A stretch of DNA of 64,000 nucleotides from Pezizomycotina sp. ARF18 (lineage: Eukaryota > Ascomycota), in the NCBI GenBank assembly GCA_002224055.1, contig AZLU01000150.1, positions 36,349 through 100,348 of the forward strand, written 5' to 3'. The notes beneath the pieces are model-generated. The model was not told the DNA's origin. It searched no databases and worked only from the letters and a program-made list of their open reading frames with translations. The position numbers and the translations under genes were made by a program. Shown piece by piece: positions 45,141-55,885 of this stretch. How positions within the stretch are numbered: the stretch's first letter is position 1; each line of letters begins with the position of its first letter.

Positions 45141-45931
45141 ATGAAAATCGGCCATCTTGTTTTTAATATCTTCGCTGGCTTCGCCACTCATGGCGGCGAC
45201 AATCCCCGGTAGACACTATAACGATTTCTCGAAAGGCAAGATTCTGCAATTCGCGCATGACTTCAAGACCAACGCCGACCTACAGTTCGCATATAGATCT
45301 ACTCACAACCGTCTACCGGACGAGTGTCCGGAGGAGCTGAAAGACACGAAGATTACGATAAAATCAGCCCGCGGCGAATACCTGGAGATAGACATATTTG
45401 GTGTCTATTCCGCGAAGAAACGAAGTCTCCCGAGAACTTGAACGTCATAACCTACGAGTACTTCGTCAATGAAGGCCAATGCGCACAATCGAGATTAAGA
45501 GAAACCTAGTTAGGGGTAAACACAACTCGCTATCACTTGGTTGGAGGGATCCAAAGTACGTGTTTACGAAAGTTAATGGGAAATATAAGGATTCAAGAGA
45601 AAGAGCTGAAGTGGGGAGTCAGAACGGCTTTGACGATGGTTCCTGAATCAAGTACGATATTACAGATGGATTCTTAGCGCACTTTACAAAGGGACAGGGA
45701 TGGGTGTATGTCACGGGTGGGTCCGTTCAACCTATATATAAGTTCGAAATGGGGATGCCGAGAGGAAGATTGAGCAAAGCATGTATTGGAGCTATGGACG
45801 GGAAAGCTTATGGCTGTGCACCGCTACGAGGAAGACTAGGGAAAACGACTATATCTCTCTTTGAACGGGCGACAAGTCTCGAACAGCAATCCTTCTCTCC
45901 ATTGTTATTTTTACCATCAGTCCTAATATAG
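45141..45931 (+). pseudogene. secreted protein D (paralogue, frameshifted)
   Basis: ATG at 45141 (MKIGHL), one shift, then FLISSLASPLMAATIP completing the signal peptide. Next: HYNDFSKGKILQFAHDF, DLQFAYRSTHN, CPEELKDTKITI; a shift; NVITYEYFVNEGQCA; a shift; LGWRDPKYVFTKVNGKYKD. A TGA near 45645 is followed in frame by YKFEMGMPRGRLSKACIGAM and GKAYGCAPL, matching the YAC...YTC end of A. Stop at 45931. About 263 residues when aligned with A. Confidence 0.6.
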
Positions 45932-46535
45932 CTATTGAATCAATAGTTTGTGATACTACTCTGGTCCTTACAGCTAGTATTATAGACATAGCCGCGCAAC
46001 ATATGTATCAACCGTGTCCATTGTCAAATTTTAACAATGGATTGAACTACAAAAGGCCGGAGTTGGTTGTAAGAAAAAATGCACAATGGTGAAGAAAAAT
46101 TACGCTTCTTAAATTTCGAGCTTAATGCGTACCATATATTGTGGGGCAAAGTGCGAGATTTCGATTCTTTCCTAGAACCTTAAGTCTAACCCTCAAATTT
46201 AAGATACATCGAGTCACATTATATCCAGCACCATAGCACGGCCGATTCTTCATTGTCATTCTACGTAGGGTAGTTTATTCCTTCCTTCTACGAATATAAA
46301 GCTGCTTTCGCCTAGAACGGTCTCTCGATGTGATTCGTAACATACATCTAGCATACAATCTCAATAAACCGGCCTTGACAGTCTTCCATAAGCGCTAGAT
46401 TGGAACTACCTAACTAAGACTAAACCAAAATAAAATCTGATCTCCAAAAAACCGCCGGCGGAAAGCTATATACCAAGAGCAGCAGGTCGCGTTGATATAC
46501 TACTTATCTTCTGTCCTAAATAGTGCACCGGGGAA
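45932..46535. other. intergenic, no gene seen
   Basis: About 600 bp with no gene-like frame. Confidence 0.5.
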
Positions 46536-46785
46536 GAGGCTTAAATGACAACATGACGGAAAAAAGCAGCAATTTTGATACAAATGTAAAGCCGACTATT
46601 TATGTCGGAACTGCTGGTCGGCGGATACAAAAGGTGTGTCCGGTTGATTATATAGAAATGACGGGAATGAGGCTTAAATGACAACATGACGGAAAAAGCA
46701 GCAATTTTGATACAAATGTAAATGCCGACTATTTATGTCGGAACTGCTGGTCGGCGGATTACAAAAGGTGAATGTCCGGATCCCA
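46536..46785 (+). repeat. 133-bp tandem duplication
   Basis: A unit starting at 46536 recurs from 46669. Over the first 110 bases the copies show only one-base indels (A6 versus A5, AAAG versus AAATG, GGATAC versus GGATTAC) and no substitution. Confidence 0.8.
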
Positions 46786-47094
46786 AACGAGATTTTGGCT
46801 AGCGGGAAGCTTTAATAATCGAGCGAAGATTCCAAGAGCATTGCGTACCGGAGCATATTAGGTTCCTGCATCTCCAACCGAGGCGGAATGGGTATGCTAT
46901 AATTGCTGGAAGATATCCATGGGCACTTCATATACACTGTCCAAACATAGAACTCTCGATGGCAGGAAGGGAGGCATCTGCGGGGCGCAGCGAAATATAC
47001 GCTGACGGATAAATGGAGAATGATTCTGCGCTACGATGGGGTTCCTAAAGCAGATGATGGCGATTTGTTGGATTCGATAAAAGCAAGAATTTAG
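46553..47094 (+). pseudogene. zinc-knuckle gene ZK5, decayed
   Basis: Starts MTEKSSNFDTN. The first knuckle reads LCRNCWSADYKR with EC in the next frame, so the His of the usual knuckle is absent or replaced by Tyr. The second reads CYNCWKI, then HIHCPNIELSMAGREAS in another frame. A final LTDKWRMILRYDGVP matches the W-x-x-x-L linker end of ZK1-ZK4. Stop at 47094. No coiled coil follows. Start region duplicated (see 46536). Likely a dead copy. Confidence 0.55.
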
Positions 47095-48708
47095 CTCGAG
47101 TGGCTCCGATGTTTCCGAAGATTAGAAGGAGTCTGTGCCACCTCTCATGAGGATCTGTCTTCTCGCATCCATCAAAAATTTGTGGACCATGTGAGTAACT
47201 GTCCTTAGAAACTCAGTACAGGATTACCAGTATGATAACGCAATAGCCATCAACACAAGAGAAAAGAACCTCTTGAAGATGAAGGACTCCGAGTCCGGAC
47301 GTCAGAAAGACAGCAAGTCTCTTGGTCCCACCTCAGTCGCGGTGGAGCTTAAAGTGATAAAGAGGAGAGTTTAGAATTTGAAAAAGAACATGTATAAAGC
47401 GTCGAATTAGTATTAGCTGGGCCTCCTAATGCTTTGCTGAGGTCTGCTCCGCTTATTTTGAAAAAGCAATGTGCATCCTCACATACTCTAGAACATTCAC
47501 CATAATATCGAATAGTCACATGAATCGTAAGGGAGAACGAGGGCGGCTACAAGCTTTGAAGGCACGAATCCCATTAAGAGAAAGCATTGTTCACTCGCAC
47601 AGCTAGCGGTGCTGTTTACACACTTGTATTTCCTCGGGTTAATGGCGTTTTTAATTCATTTTAAAAGATCGCTACAGATAGCTACTAACTGGCAGGAAGG
47701 TTGTTTGAAAGTTTAGGAGCTCCGGAGGCCGGATTATATTCAAAACGTTGTTGCGCGATATTAGAGACGAGGGACGAGAAATATTCAAGCGCGAAATATT
47801 ACATAAAACGCCTAACTTTTTGATGTTCTTAACTGAGCATCGGACTAATAAATATGACCGGAACTCAAAGGTCCTATGCTCTAGTATACGAATGAGTTTT
47901 CGTTCCGTTCCGGGGCGTAGGAGGAAAAATTGCATAAATCGGAAGCTGTAACGGGTCGTGAACGCCTCCGAAACCGGCCCGAGCCAGAAAGGAAGTATGC
48001 TAGAACACGTAACTTCTAACCCCGTTATCTTTACTAACGAACTTAACAAAACCCACTGGAACTATATAATTATAATATTGAGGATACGAATTATCTACAT
48101 TTTAATTATATGGCTCCGGAGGTAAACCCGCAGGAATCGGAAGCTACTAAATATTAAGTTCCGCCAGAAGCTATCCTGAACAAGAATTTTTTCTGAAATC
48201 AACTCAACTTCAGGCCCCCATTAATTCATCATTAAGCTAGTACGGAACTACCGGAAATTCGATATCATAATAAAAGATACGATATAGTTTAATCTTATAG
48301 CTCCGGACCCAAAATGCATAAATCGGAAGCTGTTGAATGTGAAGCTCTGTGCGGGATCGGACCCGAGCTTCGGAACACACTACTAAACTTCGCCCGGCTC
48401 GTTCTTTCACAGAACTCTCCGAAATTTCAATGTATCGTCGTGATTTTTACGTCTGGCCAATTTTATTCAGAATTACAGCACCGACGATTGAACAACGATG
48501 AAGGCATTGAAATCTCTAGCTATCCGTGGCGTGTTAGTAGTGGATTAGGCAACGCTTCTTGGAATGCTACGGAAATTCGGGGATAAAAGAGGGGTTCCAA
48601 ACACGTGGGGACAAACAAACCTAGCGCGCCGTTAACCTGAAGTACTCTAACACATTATCAGCCTATCGCATCTAGCAGTCTACAAAACCAAAGAACAAAT
48701 CTCTCATC
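47095..48708. other. 1.6 kb without a convincing gene, with short internal repeats
   Basis: GCATAAATCGGAAGCTGT occurs at about 47931 and 48313, AATCGGAAGCTACT at about 48134, and GCTCCGGA at about 47709, 48113 and 48301. Two open frames (48049-47672 minus; 48314-48586 plus) overlap these repeats and have no domain. Confidence 0.4.
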
Positions 48709-49990
48709 ATGAGCTACGATCCAAATACCCGTTGCACGATGTGCTATCATGAGGGGACTCATCACCGTTCCACCGTAAAACACGTTACTGTTCGCCTGAG
48801 TGCCAGAAGAACGACTGGAATGTCCACAAACTAGTCTGCAAGCAGTTCAAGTCTCTCCCTCCACGACCGGCCGACGATGGGGATATTATTTATAAACTTG
48901 GTTTCCACTTCCGCGTGGGAGATATCGAACCCAAACTCATCTGGGTCGCATCCAGGCTCGTGAAAACTACGGTAGCGAAGGCGAAGATTACATGGAAGTA
49001 AAGTATCAGGAACATTTGCGCGAGAAGAGTTCTCCACCATCTCTACATTCATCGTCACGCGTAATATTCCCAGGAGGGCTCGAGATTCCACGCAAAATAT
49101 CATATACTATCCCTCCTGGCGCAGCTTTGAAAACGACGACGCCGACGACTCTAAGCGGGAAAACATGGCGATTCGAAACCTCAACCTCGGCCGTTCTCGT
49201 CCTTCTACATGGAAGTCCGATGCGCTTTGATTGAATTCAATTGCGCTTAGGCAGAAAGCTACGGAGATCTAGAGGTTTCCGATATCCGCCACATTGCTAA
49301 TTTCTACGCCGTCCATAACGATCAAAACCCTGGAATGGATTACTACGGGCCGAGGAGCACATGGACCCTCCCTTTCCTCCCTCAAGTAAGAGCGTCAAAG
49401 GAGTACGGTCCAACTGCGGAGCCGCCGTTGAGAAACTTGGCAGGGAGAAATACGTTCCCTAGGACGTCAATCCTTCGAACCCGATCTTCGAGGAAGAACC
49501 ATTTTGACATCCCTCGCATGATCGCTATCCCATTCTCGTCAGAAGCTCCCACGTAATCCGGGACTATGGGTGCAAACCTTACATGGAAAAGAGATACGCG
49601 CTTACATGGGTGACAACATCGAAGCCACCGTGTTGGAAATCGGGGATACCCTCGTCCCGAAAATGCACAAGCAGGGGCGATCTTATATTCCAGAATGGGT
49701 ATGAACAGCATGCAGTGTTATCAGGATGCAGGCGAAGTCGTTGATATAAGACAGGACAGGAAGCCATTATTTGTTGAACATGTCGAGGCGATTGCGCAGT
49801 ATTGCCTGAAGAGAGGCATGGGCCGATGGTGGCGGTCAAGGAAGATTATGACGGCCCTGGAGGCGAGTAACTCTATAAGGAGATGGTCAGAGTGAGCAAG
49901 GGTATTACCCGAAATGATTTTGTGAAGTTCTGGGAGGAAATGAAGGGAAGACAAGGGCTGGAAGGATTTGATATCACCATACGAGACTAA
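48709..49990 (+). CDS. MYND-type zinc-finger protein
   Basis: The start at 48709 gives MSYDPNTRCTMCYHEGTHH, then after one shift RYCSPECQKNDWNVHKLVCK: a MYND finger (C-x2-C, YCSxxCQxxDWxxHK-x3-C), a protein-interaction zinc module near the N-terminus. FKSLPPRP and a region of about 330 residues follow in several frames, with FHFRVGDIEPKLIWVAS, YGDLEVSDIRHIANFYAVHN, GDNIEATVLEIGDTLVP, QCYQDAGEVVDIRQDRKPLF and NDFVKFWEEMKGRQG, stop at 49988-49990. There is no SET domain, so this is one of the many fungal MYND-only proteins. Partner unknown. Confidence 0.7.
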
Positions 49991-51693
49991 AGGATAACAA
50001 TGCGGGCTTAAGCTTAGGAATGTCAACTTGCAAAAAATGGTCTTGATGTTTGTATTACGTTGAATGCGTCTAATATTGATAATGTTCTCAGTTAAAAGGA
50101 CAAAGCGCTAAAACTGAGGGAACAGAGGATCAGAAAGAGAGACAATCGGTGTCATGTATAATCAGTTGAGATTTGAAAAAATCACCCGAGCACGAGTCTG
50201 AAGACCATACTACCTCCTCGAAAATCTAATTTGCCGGAATCAAGACCGTTATGAAGCTTTAAACTCGGAAATTTTGAACAGCAATCAGAATAAATATGTG
50301 AAAAAAATAAAGGAATTGGGCCAAAGCTGCGTCATAACGTTAGTTGTGGGCCTCAACGGATAACCTAGACAAGCATAATAGTATGTTATTCTTCCGTTAG
50401 CCTTTATTTCGCTACTAGGACTCCTATCCTGTTCCAAGCATTTTATCTCGGGCCACTAGAGCTGTCACCTTAAGCTCATTCGTAGCAGCTGAAATGAGCT
50501 ATACGTAACGATTATAAATATGGGCCTTAGGTCTACCTGATGGAATTCACATGTTTCGGCCCATGGCCGCTGCAGGCCTCACGAACACCGCTCGTGTGCC
50601 TAAAATCCAACAAGGAAGGGCCATAACGGCTCTGCGCCGACTGACACAAGGGCCATACCAGCTTAGTGGACCAGAAAACGTCTACAAGCTCATGAAGCGG
50701 AATTTTAGTAACCATCGGAACTTTATCCAGTATGCGTAACCAAGATTTAATTTATTGTTGCGAAGATTGTTCGTTATCGGCTGCACTGCGGTGAACAATT
50801 TAAATATAGACGTAGGTTATCAATCCTATTCCTTATGGGGGACATAATTTGAAGTATCTTACTTTCACAAACACCATACGTCTGAGAGATATAGAGCTTT
50901 CGTAATCCGGATATAGACGATTGTATTAAAGATGATAACTTTCAACAAGCTAACTGCAGTGAATTCAATACGCCACCATATTAAAGTACGTAAGTAGTAC
51001 GGTCTCCCGCCCGCCCAAACACCTCAACTCGAAAATGCCAAAACTAGTCGCGTGTCTGTCTCCTTTGGTACCACTTGACTTGATGCCTTGATAGAGCTGT
51101 TACAGCATGGTAGTTGTCCTGGAGTTCGCATGTGGGCTCGAGCCACATTTTTTCATCGAAATAATGTTATACTACTAACTATCACTTGGAGTTTACGTTG
51201 TGATATTGTGACCAAGAACGATCGGAGCTTGAGGTGATCACGTATCATCGATAATCTGGCTTAGAGTATTATGGCACGAAAGCTATATCACAGAGATGCG
51301 AGAGAACTTTGGTGCGCAAAGAGAAAGAGCAGAATCAAATATTAAGAACAATTGCTGAGAATCAAAGCCATTGAGGACTTAAAATGCTAGACAGCAGGGA
51401 TTACAGCTCCATTGCAAAATATAATGCCAAACAGACGTGTTCATTGTGTGGCATGTTACAACCTGCCCCTACATCCTTTTATACTCGACGAATAACTCGA
51501 ATAAAAACTAATATCGATTTAAAGCTCACGAGCCCAGCGCCTTGTAGAAATGATATTCCTAATTTTATTACTCAATCTTTTAGGAGGTACGCTCTTAACC
51601 GTATTCCCTACTTCATCACAAAAGTCCTGCTTCATTTCTCAAAGTCCTAACTTATTATCACAACCAACTCTGACATCTTGATGAATACGACAG
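49991..51693. other. mostly empty, one weak small frame
   Basis: Apart from the weak frame at 50551-50739 I see nothing supportable. The frame at 51384-51650 lies in AT-rich DNA and has no family match that I recognise. Confidence 0.4.
50551..50739 (+). CDS. possible small hypothetical protein
   Basis: 62 codons (MFRPMAAAGLTNTARVPKIQ...) in a patch with clearly higher GC than its flanks. Basic, no signal peptide, no domain. The opposite strand also has an open frame, so it may equally be a relic. Confidence 0.2.
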   Translation: MFRPMAAAGLTNTARVPKIQQGRAITALRRLTQGPYQLSGPENVYKLMKRNFSNHRNFIQYA

Positions 51694-51701
51694 TATATAA
51701 A
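51694..51701 (+). promoter_or_regulatory. TATA box, orphan gene O1
   Basis: TATATAAA only 18 bp before the ATG at 51719; if it is the real TATA box, transcription would start inside the called frame, so a downstream ATG is possible. Confidence 0.25.
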
Positions 51702-51718
51702 TATTAGACGCTAATAAG

Positions 51719-52216
51719 ATGTGCTGCGATGGCACCTTGTACCTCGTCTGTCCCATGCACGACGATTTTAGAGAGTGGCGCGACTTGTTCTATTGAATCC
51801 AGTGACAGATACGAGTGCACTTCCAAATGGCGTATGAACCTAATAAAGATCCAGGTTGTTCGTCGAGGTCGTAAATATCGTACGGATGAAAACGCCCAAG
51901 CGTACCTCTACAAATCTTGCCAATTCTTCTTCTTCTGCTTGGTATCATGTGAGAGATGGAGAAGGAAGTAGAAGAGCGGATACACGAATGGGCAAGTTCA
52001 GGTGAAGGCGACGATGAGCGTATCCGCACCGTGCAACGATCCGTCGTTTATCTTGTTGACGAAATTAACCGGTTGTTTCTAAGGATAATTGGGTCCAGGT
52101 TTCTGGGTAATAAGCACCCCATCCAGAGATCCCTGAAGATAGAAGGTTGGGAGCCCTCCGCCGAAGGGATCTGCCTCCGTACACTATTGGCACAGGACAG
52201 AAGTACGTGGTCATGA
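51719..52216 (+). CDS. orphan protein O1 (paralogue of O2)
   Basis: Begins MCCDGTLYLVCPMHDDF. After shifts come YECTSKWRMNLIKIQVVRRGRK, TDENAQAYLYKSCQ, then VEERIHEW and SVVYLVDEINRLFLRIIGSR. The same blocks occur in O2 in the same order: MC...CP, KI-x-V-I/V-R-x-GRK, SCQ/PCS, VE-R-x-x-EW and YLV-x-EIN-x-LF. About 165 residues, small, with several cysteines, no signal peptide. Three frames are needed. Family not recognised. Confidence 0.5.
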
Positions 52217-53631
52217 TGGAAAACGTGACAGATAAGCAACGCGACCTTCAGAGCATTAAACGAGCTTAGTCTTCGCCATCCATATTTACGCTCAGGAATT
52301 CCTTTTCTTCTTTTTGATTCAGCAAGCCAGACGAGCCTAACTAAATTTTCTTTCTAGGAATGCTTTCAGTGTATATAAAGGGTTTATGCAGTGAAATACT
52401 GCTAGGAAAAATAGGATAATAAATTGTAATGAAGATCGTTAATCGTGAACATCACCCGCGTATGCAATTGCATACTCGATATCTTGCGATGGAAGTGGTC
52501 GCCACGTGTTGCATATATAGATCCGCAGCGGTGAGGGGCTAAACAGAATAGCCCCTAAAAAGCTCTTGAATATTGTAGATAGTGTCCGTAATTGGTTCAA
52601 AGGGTGATTTGAAGGTTTAAAAGTTATTTAAATTCGGGATTCATAGATGAAAACTGAATCAAAAAAGCGAAAGATTTCCAAATGTTCATGGTAGAAAAAG
52701 AGAGAAAAATACCCAACTGTTTAAGAGTGATTTGGATCTCTAATTGCCGTAGAAATAGTTACAGGAGAATAATTTTGGAAAATTCAAGATTTTCCAATGT
52801 TCTACCCTACAGAAACACCTTTATCAGTCGAATGTGCTGTCGTTGTAAGAAGTTAGCGCAATATAATACGTCTTAGGCCTTATGCTTTTCGAGTAAGCCA
52901 ATTATCACGAGAACTGGACTTCTTTTATCATCTAGTGTCCCTAATCGTCCACAAGTGAGATGTGCCATCATTCCGTCCCGTAATGCGCTTCAGGTTTAGA
53001 TCAAAAACTCAAAGCCATTATTATATCCAAAAAACGTAAAGAATTTAAACAACATCTGCTTCAGAATCCTTAAAAGGTACTATTGCCCGCCATTGTATAG
53101 TATGAAATCTTCCCAACATCACAATAGCATTGAAAATTGATAAAATTTGATAATTTTATCATAGTTTGCTGTAAATTGTATATCTATCACATATACTGGG
53201 CTTAATGAGTAAATCCTCTTTCGTAAAAAAAAAAAAAAAAAAAAAAACATGAAAAAATAAAATATGGATTATTTGTATGCATTTTAAATAATCTTTGCTG
53301 CAGTATTTACAATAAAGGACAAGAAGTTAATAATTCATGGAAAGATATATCGATTGTGTTCAATTTAATATATTCATTTTTTACTTTACTCGGTTTTTAA
53401 TGTTATCGGAAAAGTTTTGAAAGGATTCTACTATGCTATGCGGGTGATAGCACATCAAGCACTTTTTAAACCAGGTTGGTCACGCAAGCCTATACCGGAA
53501 TTTCAACTCCAGTTCTCCCCTCCACTTCCGTTCATCAATTCACGGTTACTTCTAACTGCTTTATCAGCCCAGAGGTACTACTTCAACTTCACGGCATAGC
53601 TATATTCCAAATTTGTGATGCGAGAGAAAAG
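52217..53631. other. AT-rich spacer between O1 and O2
   Basis: No gene seen; poly-A of 22 near 53227-53248. Confidence 0.5.
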
Positions 53632-53639
53632 TATAAAAG
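53632..53639 (+). promoter_or_regulatory. TATA box, orphan gene O2
   Basis: TATAAAAG, 147 bp before the ATG at 53779. Confidence 0.4.
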
Positions 53640-53778
53640 GGAGACCCAAATGGGACCCCGGAGCAACCAGACTCCAATCAGCTCTCCCTCTTCATTACTA
53701 CCGCAGTCAACACGTCGCACAACACTATCGCTACCCTGAAATCTTCAAGAAACCGAAACTAAACAGAACACGAACAAC

Positions 53779-54288
53779 ATGTGCTTCGAAGCCTTCGTAG
53801 TCCTAACTTGTCCGCAAGAAGACAATTACCTAGACGTAGCGCGACTTATCAATCCGATACAGATAAACCCTGCAGTATATGTGTACCGGAAATGCTTGCC
53901 AGAAATTCGTAAAAATCGGCGTTATCCGCCTGGGTCGCAAGTTCGACGATGACGAAGAAGCACTCTACTACAGGCCGTGCAGTTGCTCCTTCTGCTCGGG
54001 TAGGTTCCGGAAGATGGAAAAGAAGTGGAGGACCGGATGGCCGCCTGGGAAATGTCTAGCTACGAAGATCGAAGCCGTATCGCGGGCGAAACTGTCGGCT
54101 ACTTAGTACATGAAATCAACATCTTATTTCAAATGATGGCAGACCGCGGCCTCCTCGAAAATGGGGAGGAGATACCGAGGATTCAAGATGAAGAATATAT
54201 AACTGCGCTCCGTCGGATGGAGCGGACTCCACAACGCCTACGGGGCTCGCAAGGGGGAAGTTTCTGCATTGTTAAAGGCATGATGTGA
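53779..54288 (+). CDS. orphan protein O2 (paralogue of O1)
   Basis: Begins MCFEAFVVLTCPQEDNYLDV with VARLINPIQINPA. It continues in the next frame as MCTGNACQKFVKIGVIRLGR and EALYYRPCSCSFCSG, then VEDRMAAWEMSSYEDRSRIA and TVGYLVHEINILFQMMADRG. The CSCSFC cluster and earlier cysteines could bind metal. It aligns with O1 along its whole length. Two frame changes. Family not recognised. Confidence 0.5.
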
Positions 54289-54797
54289 GCAATCTATATC
54301 ACAGAATTTACTCCGGGCGCGGGCGAGGTGCTTAATTGGGCTCGACCCTTTGTAACAGCGTAGATAGATTACCATGTTTTCTACGCCTAGTATAGTCTAT
54401 AAATCAGTGAATATCGTTAAAGCTACTACAAAAAACAGGGACATGTTGTAGATATCGTTTATAATTAGTTACTAAGGGGTGTTATTAAGGACTAAAGTGG
54501 CGATCTTATCGAAAAGTCGGGATTTGGCATTGGAAACGTAACAGAAAGGAACAATCTTTGAACAAGTTTAGAAGAGAAAGAAAAAGGAACAACAGGAAAC
54601 TTGCGACCATTAACAACGATACAAATCTTAAAATGCTATAGTTCTGTAGAGGCAGTTTATAAATAGCGTGATTGAAGAGAAAATAGTCCGGGGGCACTTC
54701 ATCTCCCGGAGACGACTATATAATGAGATCCTAATACTTTTCGAGTTTGTCGCAATATAACACGACCTAGAAAGCTCCAGTAGTCATTTCTGTTCCA

Positions 54798-55720
54798 TCA
54801 CTGATAGTGTGGCGCCAGTTCCGGTGGGATATTCTGGTTGCTGGCGGAGTCGCCGGCGAGATGTTGATGCCGATGTTGTTGGAGTGCGGATATAGGCAGG
54901 GGCATCGGCTCCTGCATGAGACCAGCCTCCAGCATGTCAAGCCTCCACGCAAGCTGTCCAACCTGCAGAGAAAGGGGACATTACCTTCGGAAGCTTCGAG
55001 AATTTGCAAGATCAGATCTAGTTTGTCGTTAATCATCTGAATGCCTTGTTCGATAATTGGGAGAGATCTGACCGCTTCATCGGCGTGCGGTGGATTCAGG
55101 CGGATGCGACGATCGGCGATGTACATTTCCTCCAGGCGACGGATAGTGTCTCTGATTTCCAGGAGGTTCTTGATGTTGAAGCTTTGGGCGGAGGACGGCC
55201 GTTGTGATTGGGATAGTAGTTTGGCGGCCCGGTGCGGATCTGCTCTGAGAATCCCGTGGGAAGTGTTCGCTCATTGCGGGATGATGAGTCTGCATGTATT
55301 GCGGCATGTTGCTATTCGACCCTGTCGGAATATTCGCGGGCTTCCGAGCAGCGAGAGAGAACCCACGGCTATCAATATTCACAGTAGCACGTTGCTTCAT
55401 GCTAACCTCATGCGCAACGCCGTCACTTTTCGCATTCGTGATATTGACGGAAGGACGAAATTTCTTGAACGCCGGAGGAATAGTACCGTGCTGGAGCCCT
55501 TTCTGGATGCTAGAGAGCCTCGTAGTGTACCTCCACGAAGTAGGCTTGGGAGCGCCCAGTTTGATACGTAGTTCTTCGCGTTCGGTGACCAGGCGTTTGC
55601 GATCGCGGCATCCCAGTGGCCGTGCCCTGGTGACCAGCAGTTCCAACACAGGTTGTTCCCGTGTGTAAACCCGCTATAGTCGTACTTCTTGTCCACTTGA
55701 TTTCCGTTACCGTTGTTCAT
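54798..55720 (-). CDS. zinc-knuckle / coiled-coil protein ZK6 (single knuckle)
   Basis: The ATG at 55720 (MNNGNGNQVDKKYDY) leads to CWNCWSPGHGHWDC (x4 type). Its last Cys is regained only if one T lost from a TT is restored. The family linker follows: VTEREELRIKLGAPKPTSWR. No second knuckle is seen. A disordered middle is followed by a coiled coil (IKNLLEIRDTIRRLEEMYIA, LPIIEQGIQMINDKLDLILQ) and WRLDMLEAGLM, with a stop at 54800-54798. About 305 residues. Start chosen at 55720 rather than 55798 because the intervening codons are AT-rich leader. Confidence 0.7.
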
Positions 55721-55885
55721 AATTGTTATGAGTTGTACTTTAAATAGAATCATGATATTTATCGTAGTGGTATGTTGATGGAGATATGACTGTTTCAACG
55801 CTTTGCTTGATTGATTGATATAGTAGTATAAAAAACGATATAATTCGGTCTCAAAATAAAGAGTAGTAGCAGAACATGTTTTAAT

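Noticed and set aside
47672-48049. 125-codon minus-strand frame
   Set aside because: Overlaps the CGGAAGCT repeat region and has no domain or signal.
51384-51650. 88-codon frame with CSLCG
   Set aside because: A single CxxC in AT-rich DNA with no partner cysteines, no intron and no similar sequence in the window.
54965-54990. 22-bp GT..AG intron in ZK6 (GTAATG to CTGCAG)
   Set aside because: Too short to splice; a one-base frame change gives the same result.
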